49,615 nucleotides of DNA from Burkholderiales bacterium (GCA_028868825.1 JAGWTU010000037.1:1-49615); one strand, 5' to 3'. Positions 25,906 to 36,509 are shown, counted from the first letter of the stretch. Translations and numbers: made by a program. The notes: generated by a model from the letters alone, not told the origin.

Positions 25906-26595
25906 ATGAGAGCCATCAGCGCCCATCTTGTCGCCGCCATCGTCGTCGGCCTGTCCTGGTCCGCAGGCGCGGCCGAATCGCCTTCGACCCCGGCCGTGCA
26001 GGTCAACGGGACTTCGGGCTGCGGCAGCCCGCCGGCCGCGGATCTCGCAGCCGGGAGGACGGTGACGCGCGAGATCGCATCGGGCGGCAGCAAGCGCTCG
26101 TACGTCCTGCACCTGCCGGCGACATACGACCCGGCGAAGCCGACGCCGCTGGTGCTGAATTTCCACGGCTTCGGCGGCGGTGCCCGGCGCTTCGCGCCTT
26201 CGTCGCGCGAGGCCCATACCGCCTTCGTGCGCGACGTCGCGGCCGATGTCGGTGCCGCGCCGTGCGTCGATGGCAAGCGCATCTTCGCCGCCGGGAAGTC
26301 GCAGGGCGCCTTCATGTCGAGCTGGCTCGGGTGCATGGCGCCGGACCTCATCGCGGCCATCGCCCCCGTGTCGGGCATGTACGAACCCACGGCGCCATGC
26401 AAGCCGGTGCCGATCGACGCGCATGCCCAGCGCGTCACGTATCGGCAATGCCGGGCCGAGACGATCCAGATCATCACCGACGCCGGACACACCTGGCCCG
26501 GGACGCATGTGCGCGAAGGCGACAACACCGTCCCTGCCGATCTGCCGGCTTCGGAGCCGATCTGGGCGTTCTTCAAGGCGCATCCGAAGCCCTGA
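25906..26595 (+). CDS. Exported PHB-depolymerase-like esterase, shortened by internal deletions
   Basis: This 229-residue protein has a signal peptide (to about SAGAAES). The fold start is of the LpqC/Esterase_phb type: RSYVLHLPATYDPAKPTPLV, FHGFGGGARRF, nucleophile motif AGKSQGAFMSSW, and C-terminal DAGHTWPG with the histidine. Family members usually exceed 300 residues. Here the segment between FHGFGG and FVRDVAADV is short, and the strand that normally carries the catalytic Asp (HGTADxxVPY-like) is absent between PCKPVP and CRAETIQI. The frame is open, but the product may be inactive. GGAAGGA precedes ATG 25906, and an FNR-type box is 88 bases upstream. Confidence 0.65.
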   Translation: MRAISAHLVAAIVVGLSWSAGAAESPSTPAVQVNGTSGCGSPPAADLAAGRTVTREIASGGSKRSYVLHLPATYDPAKPTPLVLNFHGFGGGARRFAPSSREAHTAFVRDVAADVGAAPCVDGKRIFAAGKSQGAFMSSWLGCMAPDLIAAIAPVSGMYEPTAPCKPVPIDAHAQRVTYRQCRAETIQIITDAGHTWPGTHVREGDNTVPADLPASEPIWAFFKAHPKP

Positions 26596-26650
26596 GCGGG
26601 GCGTGATGCCGGCGTCGCGGCCCGCCACGATCGAATGCTCCGCACCGGCG

Positions 26651-26664
26651 TTGAGCGCGGTCAA
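26651..26664. promoter_or_regulatory. FNR/ANR-type box TTGAGCGCGGTCAA
   Basis: This matches TTGA-N6-TCAA exactly and is centred 64 bases before the phasin-like gene on the plus strand, fitting a class II activator site with a leader of about 23 bases. Confidence 0.68.
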
Positions 26665-26721
26665 CGGGCACCGTCGCGCCGGTGAAACCATGGTCGCACG
26701 ACCGGTCCACAGGAGAACGAC

Positions 26722-27129
26722 ATGACACGCACAGCCGGCGACATCCCCGCGCATCCCGCCGTCGCGCCGGGCGAGGGTCAGGCGGCGACGCCGGACCCGT
26801 TGGCATGGACACGGCCGTTCCTGGGTGGCGCGCTGATGGGCGCCGACCAGTGGGTCGACTGGCTGACCCAGAATCAAAAGGCGCAACTGCGCTCCAGTGA
26901 AGCCTGCGCGCTGGCGCTCGCCGAGGCCTTGCGCGGGACCGAGGCGGCAGCCGGCTTCCCGCAGATGATGAATTCGCTGCTCGAATTCGCGGGCCGCCAA
27001 TGGCTGCAGGGTATCGACCAGATGACGACGGGCGCCGCGGAGTGGGTCGGCGCCCAGGTCCGGTTCGCCGACCGCGTGCGGGCCGAGGCGTTCGATTTCG
27101 GACAAGCGTCGCGCACGCGCGCCGACTAG
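26722..27129 (+). CDS. Phasin-like small protein
   Basis: This 135-residue soluble protein is mostly helical and amphipathic, with Gln/Ala/Phe-rich stretches (FPQMMNSLLEFAGRQWLQG, FADRVRAEAFDFGQ) that resemble phasins coating polyhydroxyalkanoate granules. An N-terminal Pro/Ala-rich tail precedes it. AGGAG lies six bases before ATG 26722, and an FNR-type box precedes the ribosome site. It is followed after nine bases by a broken universal stress protein gene, probably in the same transcript. Assignment is by composition and context, not by a diagnostic motif. Confidence 0.5.
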   Translation: MTRTAGDIPAHPAVAPGEGQAATPDPLAWTRPFLGGALMGADQWVDWLTQNQKAQLRSSEACALALAEALRGTEAAAGFPQMMNSLLEFAGRQWLQGIDQMTTGAAEWVGAQVRFADRVRAEAFDFGQASRTRAD

Positions 27130-27138
27130 GGAGTGTCC

Positions 27139-27310
27139 ATGTATCGACGCATCTACGTTCCATTCGACGACAGCGTCACTTCCGGACAGGAGCTCAAGGA
27201 GGCCGTGATGCTGGCCCAGGGCGTTGGGGGTGCGGCTGTGCGTCCTTCATGTCGTCGAAATCATGCATTTCATCAGCGGATTCGAGCCGGGCGCGGCGAT
27301 CATCGACACC
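27139..27310 (+). pseudogene. Universal stress protein (UspA family), frameshifted and truncated
   Basis: The start MYRRIYVPFDDSVTSGQELK, preceded by GGGAG, is a typical UspA N-terminus. The frame fails at a five-G run (27224-27228). One base earlier the sequence reads GVRLCVLHVVEIMHFISGFE and IIDT, the expected second strand and loop. Homology ends near 27310, so about 90 C-terminal residues with the ATP-binding GxxGxS motif are missing. One extra G plus a 3' loss explain the lesion. The cyclopropane synthase gene ends convergently just downstream. Confidence 0.8.
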
Positions 27311-27372
27311 AGGGCGCCTGAAGCGGGCGCCATACGCCGGCCGATCCACCCGTCGCCATCGTGCGGCCTTGC

Positions 27373-28632
27373 TCAGACGCCGAGCGCGCGCTGCGGCGAC
27401 GCGAACAGATGGCTGCGCGTGTACGGGTAATCCGAATGCGCGGCCCACCCCGGGCCCGTCGAGCCGTCGGGGCGTGCGGCGAGCAACTGGTACAGCGACA
27501 GCCAGCCACGCTCGAAGCACATCGCCGAGCCGGCGAGGTAGAGCCGATAGGCCCGGATCGTCGCCTCGTCGGCGCAGGCGCGGGCGCGGTCGAGCTGCGC
27601 CTCCAGCGCCGCCGACCAGGCCCACAGCGTGCGTGCGTAATGCGGACGCAGGTTCTCCGCGTCGAGCAGTTCGCAGCCGCTGCGCGCCAGGCTCTGCACC
27701 GCGCGCGAGACATGCACCAGCTCGCCGCCGGGGAAGATGTGCCGTTCGATGAAGCGGCCCATGCCGGCGCCGAGCTCGGCGTTGTCGAGGCCGCCGGCCG
27801 CGATGCCGTGATTGAGCAGCAGCCCGCCCGGCCGCAGCAGGGCGTACAGGCGCGCGAAATAGTCGTCGAGGCGGGCGTCGCCGACATGCTCGAACATGCC
27901 GATCGACGCGATGCGGTCGTAGCGCTCGCCGGCGGGCAGGTCGCGGTAGTCGAGCAGGCGCATCTCGACGCGACCGCGCAGCCCGCAGGCGTCGATCTGG
28001 GCGTTGACATGCTCGTACTGGTGCTGCGACAGCGTGATCCCGACGGCGCGCACGCCGTAGTGCGCCGCGGCCCAGATCAGCAGCCCGCCCCAGCCGGCGC
28101 CGATGTCCAGCAGCGTCTGGCCAGGCGCCAGCATCAGCTTGCGACAGACCAGGTCGAGCTTGGCGCGCTGCGCCCCTTCGAGCGACATCGCCGGCGTGGC
28201 GTAATAGGCGCAGGAATAGACGCGCAGCGGATCCAGCCACAGCGCGTAGAAGTCGTCGCTGACGTCGTAATGGAAGCGCACATGCTCGGCATCGCGCGGC
28301 GGCCGGTGTTGCCAGCGCGAACGCCAGCGGCGCAGCAGGCCCGGCCAGGCGCCGCGCGCGCCCTTGCGCACCGGATCACCGGCCAGTTCGCCGGCCACCT
28401 CCATCACGTCGGGCAAGGCGCCATCGATCTCGAGTTCGCCGCGCACATAGGCGTCGGCGAGATCGCCGATATCGCCCACCGACAGCCGCGCCAGCATGCT
28501 GCGGCTGCCCAGCCTGACCCGCACCGGGGCCGATCCGCGGCCGGCGCTGCCGCCGGGCCATTCCAGCGCCAGCCCGGCGGGCAGCTTCAATCGCGGCGAT
28601 GGGGTGAGGACGCTGGGCATGGACATGGACAT
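27373..28632 (-). CDS. cfa: Cyclopropane-fatty-acyl-phospholipid synthase family methyltransferase
   Basis: This enzyme of about 419 residues would transfer a methylene group from SAM to double bonds of membrane phospholipid acyl chains, a response that hardens membranes in stationary phase or stress. An N-terminal CFA domain (GDIGDLADAYVRGELEIDG) precedes the core: FHYDVSDDFYALWLDP, CAYYATPAMSLEGAQ, SAM motif LLDIGAGWGGLLIWAA and IASIGMFEHVG. Three in-frame ATGs at 28632, 28626 and 28620 could each start it, and no ribosome site is visible. An FNR-type box centred 42 bases from the first ATG would put the transcript start almost on it, hinting at a leaderless mRNA or a start further in. Confidence 0.85.
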   Translation of the reverse strand: MSMSMPSVLTPSPRLKLPAGLALEWPGGSAGRGSAPVRVRLGSRSMLARLSVGDIGDLADAYVRGELEIDGALPDVMEVAGELAGDPVRKGARGAWPGLLRRWRSRWQHRPPRDAEHVRFHYDVSDDFYALWLDPLRVYSCAYYATPAMSLEGAQRAKLDLVCRKLMLAPGQTLLDIGAGWGGLLIWAAAHYGVRAVGITLSQHQYEHVNAQIDACGLRGRVEMRLLDYRDLPAGERYDRIASIGMFEHVGDARLDDYFARLYALLRPGGLLLNHGIAAGGLDNAELGAGMGRFIERHIFPGGELVHVSRAVQSLARSGCELLDAENLRPHYARTLWAWSAALEAQLDRARACADEATIRAYRLYLAGSAMCFERGWLSLYQLLAARPDGSTGPGWAAHSDYPYTRSHLFASPQRALGV

Positions 28633-28667
28633 GGAGGCACACGGTAGACCGCACCGCACGGTACCGA

Positions 28668-28681
28668 TTGAGCGCCATCAA
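28668..28681. promoter_or_regulatory. FNR/ANR-type box TTGAGCGCCATCAA
   Basis: Exact TTGA-N6-TCAA match, centred at 28674.5. On the minus strand the hexamer TCTACC lies where a -10 element would fall for a class II site. It is the presumed control site of the cyclopropane synthase gene. Confidence 0.68.
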
Positions 28682-28734
28682 TCAGGCTCCAACCGGCACC
28701 GGACCCGACCGGGCAGGCCATGGCCGCGGGCCGC

Positions 28735-29001
28735 TCAATGGCCGCCGCGCGAGTAGGTGCCGGCGAGTCGCGCCTGCGCCAGCACATGCCCTTGCATGGC
28801 GCGCTCAAGCTGCGCCTTCGTGGCGCGCGGCAGCACCGGCAGCCGCACGCTCAGGGCGCAGAGCTTGAAGACATAGCGGTGCCGGCCCACCGGCGGGCAG
28901 GGACCGCCCCGGCCCGGCTTGCCGAAATCGTTGACGCCGGCGGCGGCGACGCGGGGCGCCTCGGTGCTCAGACCTGGGGTGTTGCGTGCCATTGTCGACA
29001 C
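28735..29001 (-). pseudogene. YbhB/PEBP-family C-terminal fragment
   Basis: The open frame encodes 88 residues. From about residue 23 it reads [20 protein letters not shown], then RYVFKLCALSVRLP and ends GTYSRGGH, the C-terminal third of YbhB/phosphatidylethanolamine-binding proteins. The usual 150-180-residue family members have two further conserved N-terminal blocks that are missing here. The first 20 residues overlap the tail of the upstream helix-hairpin-helix gene. It is most likely a 5'-truncated relic at the end of the lon transcript. Confidence 0.72.
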
Positions 29002-29656
29002 CCGTTTTCGCGGCCGCGCACGACCCGTCGGCCGATCAGGCCGCCACGCCCGGCCGTCACGACGGTGTACTGGCGCTCGCGGTGCAAGGCGTCCTCGCAG
29101 TAGATCACGACCCAGTCTTGAATTCGATCGAGTTCGTGGGCCCGCGCCGTGTTCGAGTACAGCGCGGTGAAGTGCCAGCCCGGGCGTTCGGTGTGCAGCA
29201 CGGGCAGCCAGGCCAGCCCTTGCGGATTGAAACGCCGCGGGGCGATCTTCGCGAGCTTGCCCGCGGCGCCGGCCTCACGGTACTCGCGGTCGACGTCCAG
29301 CAGCATCGCGACCGTCGGCTCGGCGCCGACGCCCGGCACCGCGCGCAACAGCGCCTCGGGCTCGGCGGTGCCGCGCAGGCGCTCGAGCTGGGCCCAGCGT
29401 CCGCTGTCGAGCATCTCGGCGATGGCGGCGGCTATGCGCGGCCCGATCCCGGGCAGCGCGTCGAGTCCGGCCACGCCTTCGCCCTCCAGCACTTCCCGCA
29501 GCGAACGTCCGAGCCCCGACACGACCTCGGCAGCGTGGCGGTAGGCGCCGATCCGGTACGGGTGGTCGCCCTGGGCCTCGAGCAGCATCGCCATCTCGCG
29601 CAGCGCCTGGGTGATGCGCGCGTTTTCCGCCGCCGCGGGGGGACCGTCCACCGGCG

Positions 29657-29660
<4 letters not shown>
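28968..29660 (-). CDS. Helix-hairpin-helix DNA polymerase X-like N-terminal protein
   Basis: This 230-residue protein starts at GTG 29660, whose GTGA overlaps the lon stop, so it is coupled to lon. The N-terminal 8-kDa-like domain reads [20 protein letters not shown] and [14 protein letters not shown] helix-hairpin-helix motif follows ([19 protein letters not shown]) and then a second, partial one ([12 protein letters not shown]). The C-terminal domain ([12 protein letters not shown] to [10 protein letters not shown]) is the conserved tail of a proteobacterial family that normally has a longer HhH array between these blocks. An in-frame deletion of several tens of residues is therefore likely. 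DNA binding is probable; no polymerase catalytic domain is present. Confidence 0.68.
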
Positions 29661-32017
<2,357 letters not shown>

Positions 32018-32057
32018 CCTCCCACGGCGGATTGGGCGCGGCGCGCGCGCCGCCGCG

Positions 32058-32071
32058 TTGAGCGCGCGCAA
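32058..32071. promoter_or_regulatory. FNR/ANR-type box TTGAGCGCGCGCAA
   Basis: One mismatch to TTGA-N6-TCAA. It is centred 47 bases before the first possible lon start, which supports one of the downstream starts if the site acts at -41.5. Confidence 0.55.
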
Positions 32072-32138
32072 TCCAGCCCCGCTTGCTCGAAGCCCCGGCC
32101 CCGCTTCAATGGAAGCGATACGCGCCCGCGTGCGCCCG

Positions 32139-33476
32139 TCAGGCGCGGAGCACGCACTTCTCGTACAGGCCCGGCAGCCGTCCCATGGGGTCGTAGCGCG
32201 CCTTGAGCGCCGCGTAATCGTCCATGCCGTAGGCCGCAGCAAACTCGTCGCGGGTGTAGAAGCTGTCGGAATACAGCGACTTGATGCCGCCCAGACGCGC
32301 GACCTCGCGCTCGATGCGGCGGTTGAGATGGCCCGCTTCATGCGCCACCCGGCTTTGCACCGTGTCCCAGAAACCGAAATTGACGTGCAGCACCGGGCTC
32401 AGCGGATACAGATCGAAGGGGCCGCTGCCGGCGGGCTCGCGCACGGGGCAGATCCAGATCGGAAGAATGCCGACCTCGCGCAGCAGGAAGTCCAGGAAGG
32501 GCTCGGCACGGGCCACCGGGATGTCGACGTCCTGGATCACGGACTCGGGGTGCCAGCCTCGCAGCCGGGCCCAGCCGCGCGTCAGGCCCCAGCGCGAGTT
32601 CAGCCGCATCAGGCGCGCGTAGGTCCTCGAATTCAGGCGCTTGCGTCCGAGCAGGCGCCGCACCCACAGCCGCTGGGCGCAGAAACGGCGCGAGCACCAG
32701 AACCAGTCGGTGTCCCAGCGCCAGAGGTAGTCCTCGGTGCGCATCCAGTCGACGTCGCGTTCGAGCAGCGACTTGTAATAGATCGACTCGCCGCCGTAGT
32801 CGCTCAGCGACGGGGCCTGGACGATGAACTGGCCGAGATTCAGCACCAGCGAGTCGGCACCGAACACGACGCCGTCGATGAAATCCACTTTCGCGGCGTC
32901 GTCGCAGTGGCGCACCAGGGCGTCGAAGAAGGCGGCGGCCGAGCCGAAGCGCTCGTGCCGGACCTTCACGAACGGCAGGACGGGCCGCACGCGCAGGCGC
33001 AGGCGCAGGGCATAGCCCAGCGTGCCGTACGAGTTCGGGAAACCGAAATACAACGCCCGGTGCTCGTTGTCGGGCCTGCACAGCACGATCCCGCCGTCCG
33101 CGAGCAGCACCTCGATCTCGAGCACCGTGTCGTGCACCAGGCCTTGTGCGAACGAGGTGGCCTCGATGCCGACGCCGGCCGCCGCGCCGCCGACAGTGAT
33201 GGTCTTCAATTGCGGCACGACGGCCGGCATCCAGCCCAGCGGCAGGATCTCGCGCACGAGTTCCTCGTAGGTGGCGCAGCCCTCCACGTCGACCCAGCCC
33301 TGCCCCTCGTCGAGCGCGATGACGTGATGGAAGTCCTGCAGGTCGAGCCGGGTCTTGCGCGACGCGGCGCGGTCCCGGAACAGGTTCGAGGTGGCCTTGG
33401 ACAGGCCCAGCGGTCGCCCCGCGGCGGACTGTTGCAGCCACCGCTGCACGACCGCGCAGCGCGCCGCGTGCGACAT
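32139..33476 (-). CDS. FAD-binding oxidoreductase, DHCR24/TmsA-like
   Basis: This 445-residue flavoprotein has a PCMH-type FAD-binding domain (LDLQDFHHVIALDEGQGWVD, VVPQLKTITVGGAAAGVGIE) and a long C-terminal region (ILPIWICPVREPAG, GGIKSLYSDSFYTRDEFAAA). The pattern matches the DHCR24/Diminuto-type reductases that include actinobacterial TmsA, which reduces a 10-methylene to a 10-methyl acyl chain. It sits four bases after the SAM methyltransferase gene, as TmsB and TmsA do. ATG 33476 is chosen; an upstream ATG at 33497 would overlap the methyltransferase. The reaction is inferred from family and pairing. Confidence 0.75.
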   Translation of the reverse strand: MSHAARCAVVQRWLQQSAAGRPLGLSKATSNLFRDRAASRKTRLDLQDFHHVIALDEGQGWVDVEGCATYEELVREILPLGWMPAVVPQLKTITVGGAAAGVGIEATSFAQGLVHDTVLEIEVLLADGGIVLCRPDNEHRALYFGFPNSYGTLGYALRLRLRVRPVLPFVKVRHERFGSAAAFFDALVRHCDDAAKVDFIDGVVFGADSLVLNLGQFIVQAPSLSDYGGESIYYKSLLERDVDWMRTEDYLWRWDTDWFWCSRRFCAQRLWVRRLLGRKRLNSRTYARLMRLNSRWGLTRGWARLRGWHPESVIQDVDIPVARAEPFLDFLLREVGILPIWICPVREPAGSGPFDLYPLSPVLHVNFGFWDTVQSRVAHEAGHLNRRIEREVARLGGIKSLYSDSFYTRDEFAAAYGMDDYAALKARYDPMGRLPGLYEKCVLRA

Positions 33477-33480
33477 CGAT

Positions 33481-34785
33481 TCAGGTGACGTCGACATCGG
33501 CGTAGAGGTGGGCGCGGCTCATCGGATAGGAATCCGCCGTGACCGGGCCCTTGCTGAAGACGATCTGGAACAGATGCGTGTAGCCCTTGGCCGAACGGAA
33601 CATCTCCGCGCAGCCGACGAGATAGCTGCGCCAGATGCGCCTGAAGCGTTCGTCGAAGCGCGCCGGGTCCAGAGCCTGGATGTCGGGCCAGCGTCGCTCG
33701 AAGCGATCGGCCCAGGCGTCGAGCGTGAGCGCGTAATGGCGGCGCAGGTTCTCCACGTCCAGCACCTCCAGGCCGCAGGCCTCCATGGTCGTGAGCGTGT
33801 GGGCCAGACCCGGGATCCAGCCGCCCGGGAAGACATGCTTGCGGATGAACAGTTCGGTCTCGAAGCGGCCGACATGGCCGATGAAGTGCAGCACGCCCAG
33901 GCCGCCGGGCTTGAGGAACGCGGCGTGCGCGCGCACCACCTCGGCCAGCTGGTCGCGCCCCGCGTGCTCGAGCACGCCGATCGAGACGAGCTTGTCGTAG
34001 GGACCGTCGACGTCGCGGAAATCGGCTTCGCGCACCGCGAGCCGGTCCTGCAGACGGCGGCGGGCGATCTCGGCGCGCAGCCAGTCCACCTGCTCGGTCG
34101 TCGTGTTGATGCCGGTGACGCGGGCGCCGGTCGTTTCGTGGGCGCGAAACAGGAAGCCGCCGAAGCCGCAGCCGATGTCGACCACGCGGTCGGATGTGCG
34201 CAGCTCGATCTTGCGGCAGACGTGATCGATCTTGCGGCGCTGCGCCTGCTCCAGCGAGAGCGTGCCCTCGGGCCAGTAGCCGCAGGTGTACATCATCAGC
34301 GGATCGTCGAGCCAGATGCGGAAGAATTCCGCGCCCAGGCCGTAATGCGCCCGTGCATTGCGCTTGGCCCGCGCCGCGCTCGCATTCGAATGGTTCCATT
34401 CGTGCAGGCGGTTCTCGACGCTGTTCCAGGGCCGGAACTGGAGGTCGAATCCGGCCGACAGCGCCGCCGCGAAGGCCGCCCCGATGTCCCCTTCGACATC
34501 GACCTCCTGGTCGAAATAGTGATCGAGCAGACCGATGTGCCCGCGGGCCAGCGTCGAGACCAGGGCGGCTTCGCTGCGGAAGACGATCGTGAAGGATGGG
34601 CTGCCGCTGCCGGCCTGCAGCCTGCGCCCGTCGGGCAGCACGACACCGAGCGTCACCCCGGCCCGCCGGGCCCAGGCGTCGATGCCAGCCTGGATGCGGT
34701 GCTGCGGGTCGAGTTGCCACCACGGCGGTCTCGAAGGCTCGGCGTTCGGTGCCTGTCGAGGATCATGCGGGAGGGGCGCTGCCAT
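33481..34785 (-). CDS. CFA-synthase-like SAM methyltransferase, TmsB-like
   Basis: This 434-residue enzyme belongs to the cyclopropane synthase superfamily. It has AHYGLGAEFFRIWLDDPLMM, SAM motif VVDIGCGFGGFLF, VSIGVLEHAG and LHFIGHVGRF. Its N-terminal domain (VVLPDGRRLQAGSGSPSF, GHIGLLDHYFDQEVDVEGD) is the CFA accessory domain. Together with the FAD oxidoreductase next to it, it may build a methyl branch on unsaturated acyl chains (as TmsB-TmsA do in tuberculostearic acid synthesis) rather than a cyclopropane ring. The start follows the previous gene by five bases without a clear ribosome site, suggesting coupling. It is clearly distinct from the cfa gene at 27373-28632. Confidence 0.8.
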   Translation of the reverse strand: MAAPLPHDPRQAPNAEPSRPPWWQLDPQHRIQAGIDAWARRAGVTLGVVLPDGRRLQAGSGSPSFTIVFRSEAALVSTLARGHIGLLDHYFDQEVDVEGDIGAAFAAALSAGFDLQFRPWNSVENRLHEWNHSNASAARAKRNARAHYGLGAEFFRIWLDDPLMMYTCGYWPEGTLSLEQAQRRKIDHVCRKIELRTSDRVVDIGCGFGGFLFRAHETTGARVTGINTTTEQVDWLRAEIARRRLQDRLAVREADFRDVDGPYDKLVSIGVLEHAGRDQLAEVVRAHAAFLKPGGLGVLHFIGHVGRFETELFIRKHVFPGGWIPGLAHTLTTMEACGLEVLDVENLRRHYALTLDAWADRFERRWPDIQALDPARFDERFRRIWRSYLVGCAEMFRSAKGYTHLFQIVFSKGPVTADSYPMSRAHLYADVDVT

Positions 34786-34790
34786 GGTTG

Positions 34791-35690
34791 CTACTGGGTG
34801 AGTTCTCGGCGTTTCATCGTCAGATAGTCCTCGCGACCCAGTTCGTGCAATTGGCGCGGGTAGGACTCGGTGGCGTCGAACCAGGCGCGCAGACGCCGCT
34901 CGACCCGTTGTTCGGGCGGCAGGCCGGCGGCGTCGAGGAAGGCGTCGATCGCGAAGTAGTAGCGGATCGCGTTGCGTTCGATGACGCCGCGAAAGTCGCC
35001 GATATAGATCGGCTTGGCGTCGGCGCCGGCGTCGACGCGGGTGAAGCCGACCTTGTCACGGGCCATCGTGGCCAGGTAGACGCCCATCGCCAGCCGCGCC
35101 GTCACGCCGTAGTCGAAGGCGTAGGACAGGTGCACGAAGCTCGAATGGCCGTCCAGCGGGATGGCCTCGAACAGCAGGCGGTAATTGCGCGTGTCCCAGG
35201 GGCCGCTGGCGGCGTCGAAACGGACCTGGAAATAGTCCGCCGCGGCCGCGCCGGTGTGCATCTCGAAGTGCAGCCACTGCGCCTCGGCCGGCGGCTGGTC
35301 GTACTTGCGGCCGATGGCCAGGCTCAGCGCACCGGTCGCGGGCTGCGCCTCGCAGCGCTTGACGTTCAGGTGCAGCATCAGCACGTCGCACCAGGCGTCG
35401 ACGCCCTTGAGCGAGCGCGCGATCAAGGCGAGGGGATGCGCGATAACCGCGTGGACGTCGCCCTGCAGGTGACCTTCGCTGTCGCTGGACGCCAGCACCA
35501 TCGGCCGCCCGAACGCGCTGTGCTCGATTTCGCCGCGCAGGCGCTCGAATGCCGCCTGCATCGGCAACGGCCCGGGCGATTCGGCCGCTGCGGGCATCGC
35601 CGCCAGCGCGAGCAGAAGCCCGGCGCCCGACAGCCGCCCGCCCTGCCCCCGCGCCTTGCGCCGACGACGGCTAGTCGACCTTGACCACAT
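34791..35690 (-). CDS. Exported protein, possibly START/SRPBCC-like
   Basis: This 299-residue protein has a very basic N-terminus (RSTSRRRRKARG) followed by a hydrophobic signal segment ending near PAAA-ES, so it is probably periplasmic or secreted. The mature part has features that loosely suggest a lipid-binding START-like fold (HAVIAHPLALIARSLKGVDAW, FEAIPLDGHSSFVHLSY). No catalytic motif is evident. It overlaps the preceding gene by 20 bases and is five bases from the TmsB-like gene, so a shared lipid-related role is plausible. ATG 35690 is the only reasonable start. Confidence 0.55.
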   Translation of the reverse strand: MWSRSTSRRRRKARGQGGRLSGAGLLLALAAMPAAAESPGPLPMQAAFERLRGEIEHSAFGRPMVLASSDSEGHLQGDVHAVIAHPLALIARSLKGVDAWCDVLMLHLNVKRCEAQPATGALSLAIGRKYDQPPAEAQWLHFEMHTGAAAADYFQVRFDAASGPWDTRNYRLLFEAIPLDGHSSFVHLSYAFDYGVTARLAMGVYLATMARDKVGFTRVDAGADAKPIYIGDFRGVIERNAIRYYFAIDAFLDAAGLPPEQRVERRLRAWFDATESYPRQLHELGREDYLTMKRRELTQ

Positions 35691-36024
35691 ACACCTGATC
35701 GCCCTCGGAAATGGCGCTGCGTGCCGCCTCCACGAAGCGGCGCCTCAATTGCGGATCGGTGGCGCCGCGCCCGGCGACTCCGCCGGCCGCGACCGTCGAG
35801 CCGATGCGCCTGTCCAGGTCGTTCAGGTCGGCCGCGGTGATCTCCGCCACCGACACGCCGCTCTCGTCGTCGATCGCCTGGTCCACCGCCATCAGCTGCT
35901 CGGCCCAGTCGTGCAGCGAGGCGTCGGCGGCCATCCCCGGAATCTCGACGGCCGTCTGCCGGACGAGGCAACCCCGACGGCGGATGGCCGACCTCGTGCG
36001 ATAGACGTGGAACTCGGTGCTCAT
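35671..36024 (-). CDS. Small protein of unknown function
   Basis: This 117-residue soluble protein has no signal peptide or recognised motif. It contains an acidic middle (DQAIDDESGVSVAEITAADLND) and ends in a hydrophobic strand (DQVYVVKVD). It is the first gene of the four-gene minus-strand group that ends with the FAD oxidoreductase. No good ribosome site is visible before ATG 36024. An FNR-type palindrome is centred 74 bases upstream, the same geometry as elsewhere in the island. Confidence 0.55.
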   Translation of the reverse strand: MSTEFHVYRTRSAIRRRGCLVRQTAVEIPGMAADASLHDWAEQLMAVDQAIDDESGVSVAEITAADLNDLDRRIGSTVAAGGVAGRGATDPQLRRRFVEAARSAISEGDQVYVVKVD

Positions 36025-36091
36025 GGCTTGCGGTGTCGAATGGCCCAGGGACCATGACGATGGTGTGTACCGCCTAGCCGACGCGAAGCCG

Positions 36092-36105
36092 TTGAGCGCA
36101 CTCAA
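36092..36105. promoter_or_regulatory. FNR/ANR-type box TTGAGCGCACTCAA (perfect palindrome)
   Basis: Arms TTGAG and CTCAA flank CGCA. The site is in a divergent gap, centred 74 bases before the leftward lipid operon and 136 before the rightward small gene (start 36235). It most likely drives the leftward operon and may serve both. Confidence 0.7.
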
Positions 36106-36234
36106 TGCACCGCCGGGGTTTGGACCTACGCTGGCATCCCGAGCATGAACAGGCGATCGAAACGACCGCCCCTGTGGGGCCGGTCGGTGCGTGGATGCCG
36201 GTCGGTCGGGTCTGAAGCCGTCGTGGAGAGAAGG

Positions 36235-36432
36235 ATGCCCTGGACGCCGCAAGAGCCGCCATTGTCGATGCGCAAAATGCCGCCGGATGTGCGCCGCAAG
36301 GCGGTCGAGATCGCCAACGCCCTGCTTCGCGAGGGCATGGACGACGGCAAGGCGATACGCATCGCCACCGCGAAGGCCCGGGCCTGGGCCCTGCAACGCA
36401 AACGCTCCGCCGAGCCGGCCGATGATGTATGA
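36235..36432 (+). CDS. Small conserved helical protein
   Basis: This 65-residue basic protein begins MPWTPQEPPLSMRKMPPDVR and continues RKAVEIANALLREGMDDGKA, a pattern shared by a widespread family of small proteobacterial proteins often encoded beside stress genes. GGAGA lies about five bases before ATG 36235; the frame is open from ATG 36145, but that start has no ribosome site. The protein would be two or three helices. Function unknown. Confidence 0.6.
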   Translation: MPWTPQEPPLSMRKMPPDVRRKAVEIANALLREGMDDGKAIRIATAKARAWALQRKRSAEPADDV

Positions 36433-36509
36433 GGCCGCACGCGTCGGGCGCCTTCACGCCAGGGCGACGTCACGGCTGAGCGGCGAACTGCATTCCTCCG
36501 TCGACCCCG

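Noticed and set aside
28620..28636. Repeated CATGGA units as a microsatellite
   Set aside because: Only three short units, which are simply Met-Ser codons at the start of cfa.
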